From NCBI GenBank assembly GCA_030625445.1, contig DAOUQU010000032.1, positions 1 through 10,437 of the forward strand: a stretch of DNA of 10,437 nucleotides, written 5' to 3'. This document shows positions 6,301-10,437 of the stretch, piece after piece (within the stretch, counting starts at the first letter, position 1; each line of letters opens with the position of its first letter). The stretch is from Gammaproteobacteria bacterium. Its GTDB lineage: Bacteria > Pseudomonadota > Gammaproteobacteria > Chromatiales > Chromatiaceae. Both the position numbers and the translations under genes were made by a program. The notes below the pieces were generated by a model, which was given only the letters and a program-made list of their open reading frames with translations, did not search any database and had not been told where the DNA came from.

Positions 6301-6566
6301 CTAGTGCTCCATCAAGGTTGGTTTGAGGTATTCAGTTGGTCTGTCAGCGCCCATGGCAAGGCGCGTCTCACAGCAAATGGCTTGGTCCTTTGCAAGAGGC
6401 GTAACGCAGCTATGGACGTTGACAGGCCAACCCTTCGGGCGTTGCAGTGGTGCTCCGCCACTGCGTTTCAGCTTTTGGCAAGGACTATGGCCATTACCTG
6501 CAAGCTGCGCCTTGTTGCGAAGCACCACTGTAACGCTGAACCCATCAAACCAACCTTGATGGTGCA

Positions 6567-6570
<4 letters not shown>
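6301..6570. mobile_element. Palindromic MITE-like element between gspE and gspF
   Basis: A non-autonomous element of about 266 bp (270 counting CTAG at both ends). The 26 bp termini, 6301-6326 and 6545-6570, are inverted repeats with a single mismatch; each begins CTAG, then TGC(T/A)CCATCAAGG. The interior is also an imperfect palindrome centred near 6435: AACGCAG at 6403-6409 faces CTGCGTT at 6461-6467, and the centre is a CC-TTCG-GG mini-hairpin (6432-6439). A second local hairpin lies at 6444-6450/6458-6464. No transposase is encoded; the 88-codon frames on each strand merely span the palindrome. CTAG at both ends with TA at the centre suggests an IS630 or Tc1/mariner-type target, since IS630 is known to prefer CTAG; the family assignment is inference. 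One CTAG includes the gspE stop codon. Confidence 0.88.
6307..6310 (-). promoter_or_regulatory. Ribosome binding site for gspF, supplied by the mobile element
   Basis: On the minus strand GGAG is followed by CACTAG and then the gspF ATG. It lies within the terminal inverted repeat of the element. The equivalent bases in the other terminus read GGTG; this is the only mismatch between the two 26 bp ends. Confidence 0.65.
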
Positions 6571-8128
<1,558 letters not shown>

Positions 8129-8129
<1 letters not shown>

Positions 8130-10126
8130 CAGTGGGCCCAGAATTCGAATTCCTGTTCTTCGATGTAGACAGACTCCGGCGTCGGGATCATTCTCGTATC
8201 CTCGATGACATGCCCCCTGCTGTCGCGTGGTTTCAACAGCGGCTGATTAGCCTCCCCGATCAAGGGTACGCCTTTCTGGTACACGTCCAACTGAGCCTCA
8301 CGCATCTCACGATAACGTTTTCCGGTTGCATGCAGATTCTGGCTGTTATTGCGTAGAATCGTCGGCTGAATGAAGAGCATCAGGTTGCGTTTGGACTTGT
8401 TTGTACCGCGATGGGTGAACACCTCTCCCAGTATCGGGATATCACCAATAAAAGGGACGCGCTGCTCTGTCTCGGTCACCACGTCGTCGATCAACCCGCC
8501 CAGTACGAGAATGCTTTTATTATTTACGATCACACTGGTTTTGATGGTGCGCTGGTTGGTGATGATCTCGCCGCGGCCCAGATTTGCCGTTTGCTGTTGA
8601 TTGATGTTGGAGATCTCCTGATCGATGGTCAGCTTCACGGCGTCGCCATCATTGATCTGCGGAGTGATCTTCAGGGTCAGACCAACATTTTTACGTTCGA
8701 CCGTCTGGAACGGATTACTCGGGAGAGTGCTGTTGCCTACTCCCGTATAGGAGCCGGTCACAAAAGGCACCTCCTGGCCAACGGTGATTTCCGCCTCTTC
8801 GTTATCCATTGTCAGCAGGCTCGGGGTGGAGAGGATGTTGACATCTGAATCGTTGTCGAGCGCACTCGCCAGGGCGAGAAAGGAGTAGTCGCCGCCGCTG
8901 ATCAATCCTGCAATCGAACCGACACCGAGTTGTGAAAATTGTTTGAATCCCGAATCATCACCCAGATCATCGTCACCAGTTCCAATAAGGCCACCAGCAG
9001 CATCAAGCAGATCATTGTTGGCGCCAATCCATTGAATACCCAGCTCGGCATCTTTGACGCGGAACAACTCGGCAATAATGACTTCAACCAGCACCTGGGA
9101 GCGCCTGACATCCAGCTGTTTGATAATACTCCGCAAGTCGCGCATCTTGTCCGGGCGGGCGGTGATGATCAGGCTATTGGTCTGCTCATCGGCCTGCACC
9201 GATGTCAGTTGACTATTTGCACTACCTGGCTTCCCTTTCGCAGCAGCAGGGGCGCTTCGCTCTGATGCCAGCTTCTCGATGATCGGTGCCAGTTCCGCCG
9301 CATCCGCAAACCTCAGGGAAACAACATGGATGTTCCTGGTATCTCTGACCTGCGAATCGAGACGCCTGATGATACGCGCGATCTTCTCCCGAAAGCCCTT
9401 GTTGCCAGAGACCAGCACCGAGTTAGTGCGGGTATCGGCCACCAGCTTTTGGCCGCCCTGTCTACCGGCGCCTTTCCCTCCTGCTGCGGTCCCGGCGGCG
9501 ACCAGTGTCTGCAACGTCTTGACGACCTCGGTGGCGTCTGCATGGTGCAGTTTGATGGTGTCGATCTGGGATTCCGCCGCCTGATCCAGCGTCTCAAGCA
9601 TATCGTGGATCTTGTTGATGGTGCGGCGGCTGGCTGCAACGATCAGACTGTTGGAGTTGGCATGCGCGGCCAAATGGCCCTCTTTCTCCACCAGGGGACG
9701 CAGAATCGGCACCATCTGTACAGCCGGAACATGCTTAACCGGAATGACCTGAACTTCGACAATATCATTGGAGATATCAGAGCGCACACTCTCACTGAAG
9801 GCAGCGTGTTCCCGCTCGCCGCTGGCTGGAAGGATTTGAACCAGAGTGCCCTGATCAACGGCGATAAAACCGTGTGTTTTCAAAATTGTCAGGAAGGTCG
9901 AATAGAGCTGCTCACCATCGATGGGTTCTGCCGAGATCACTGTCACCTTGCCCTTGACACGCGGGTCGATCAGAAAATTTTTGCCAGTCACTTTGGAGAC
10001 CATTTCAGCAACTTCGCGGATGTCCGTGTCCTTGAAGTTGATCGTAACCCGCTCTTCGGCCAGCACTGCCCCTCCCGGCACAGCAGTTAACAGGATTACA
10101 GACACCAATATAAGAAATCGTCTCAT
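8129..10126 (-). CDS. gspD: Type II secretion system secretin GspD
   Basis: GspD (665 aa from the ATG) forms the outer-membrane channel. A Sec signal peptide is seen (MRRFLILVSVILLTAVPGGAVLA, cleavage before EER). The periplasmic domains follow: N0 about 26-100 (INFKDTDIREVAEMVSKVTGKN), N1 about 122-185, N2 about 190-260 with a glycine-rich loop (GGKGAGRQGG), and N3 about 264-342 with an Ala/Gly/Lys loop. The secretin core, about 345-595, contains QVLVEVIIAE, NILSTPSLLTMDNEEAEI, VPFVTGSYT, LVLGGLIDD and VPFIGDIPILGEVF. A C-terminal tail of about 70 residues resembles the pilotin-binding S domain region of other GspD proteins, but no pilotin gene is seen. ATG 10126 is preferred; a TTG one codon upstream (10129) is possible. 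It follows gspC by 8 nt. Confidence 0.97.
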
Positions 10127-10134
10127 CAATTCAT

Positions 10135-10437
10135 TTACTCTACTACGACATTCAAATCACGCAGTTTGCCACCGCGCTCAATTTTCAGGTATATCATGTT
10201 GCCCGAAGCCAGAGACTCCATCACTTCACTTAACTGCCCCGGATCTGTGATCGGGATGCCATTGACATCCAGCAGGATATCTCCCGCTCTGAGGCCAACA
10301 CTCGTGAGCAGCTTGCGGTCCTTTCCATGCCGCAGGCGATAACCGTACAACTCACCATCGCGCTGTACCGGTGAGGCTTTGACTTTATCCACCAGGGAGA
10401 GCGGGTTTTCCACGAGTTCCTGCCTGTACTGCGCCAG
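10135..10437 (-). CDS. gspC: Type II secretion system protein GspC, 5' end cut off
   Basis: Only the last 100 residues are in the window; the frame is open through the window edge. GspC spans the inner membrane and links the platform to the GspD secretin. What remains is the linker after the homology region plus the C-terminal PDZ domain. It begins LAQYRQELVENPLSLVDKV, typical of the stretch before the PDZ domain. Further PDZ features are GYRLRHGKDRKLLTSVGL, RAGDILLDVNGIPITDPGQL and LKIERGGKLRDLNVVVE, with the usual 'G-L-x-x-G-D-x-x-x-x-I-N-G' pattern. The membrane segment and the HR domain that contacts GspD lie outside. The position directly ahead of gspD is canonical, and the operon promoter should lie beyond this gene. 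Confidence 0.93.
   Translation of the reverse strand: MAQYRQELVENPLSLVDKVKASPVQRDGELYGYRLRHGKDRKLLTSVGLRAGDILLDVNGIPITDPGQLSEVMESLASGNMIYLKIERGGKLRDLNVVVE

Noticed and set aside
9326..10090. 254-codon plus-strand frame opposite gspD
   Set aside because: It is a shadow of the secretin gene; its composition follows the antisense of GspD domains and it has no recognisable family.

Overview
The window is almost entirely one minus-strand gene cluster for a type II secretion system (T2SS, general secretory pathway). Reading in the direction of transcription, from high to low coordinates, the order is gspC (5' end cut off by the window edge), gspD, gspE, gspF, gspG, gspH, gspI, gspJ, gspK, gspL and gspM (3' end cut off). 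This is the canonical order. Products were recognised from motifs: a secretin, a GspE-type ATPase with Walker boxes and a tetracysteine site, a GspF inner-membrane protein, five prepilin-type N-termini (G, H, I, J, K), a GspL with one membrane segment, and a GspM-like bitopic protein. No second gene system, RNA gene, phage or CRISPR array was seen. The gene order, the protein families and the repeat types fit a gammaproteobacterium, perhaps a sulfur-oxidising or other environmental lineage. The lineage is inference only, because no taxonomic marker is present.

The genes form one assembly line. GspC and GspD connect the inner-membrane platform to the outer-membrane channel. GspE drives assembly from the cytoplasm through GspF, GspL and GspM. 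GspG is the major pseudopilin, and H, I, J and K form the pseudopilus tip. Six junctions are tight: C-D (8 nt gap), D-E (1 nt overlap), G-H (3 nt gap), H-I (11 nt overlap), J-K (4 nt overlap) and L-M (1 nt overlap). The prepilin peptidase (gspO) and any gspN are not in the window. The promoter must lie upstream of gspC, outside it.

The unusual part is what sits in the other junctions. E-F holds a roughly 266 bp palindromic MITE-like element with 26 bp terminal inverted repeats and a CTAG at each end. F-G (223 bp) holds a composite palindromic repeat plus a heptad array (AAAACCT type). I-J (108 bp) holds a GC-rich palindromic repeat plus another AAAACCT array. K-L (184 bp) holds a heptad array of a different consensus. 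A copy of the GC-rich palindromic repeat is also embedded in frame within the start of gspI, where it appears to lengthen the prepilin leader. Removing the MITE and one CTAG restores a direct TAG-ATG junction between gspE and gspF. In its present place the element supplies both the gspE stop codon and a Shine-Dalgarno sequence for gspF. An otherwise ordinary secretion operon has therefore been invaded by several repeat families at nearly every junction that tolerates them.
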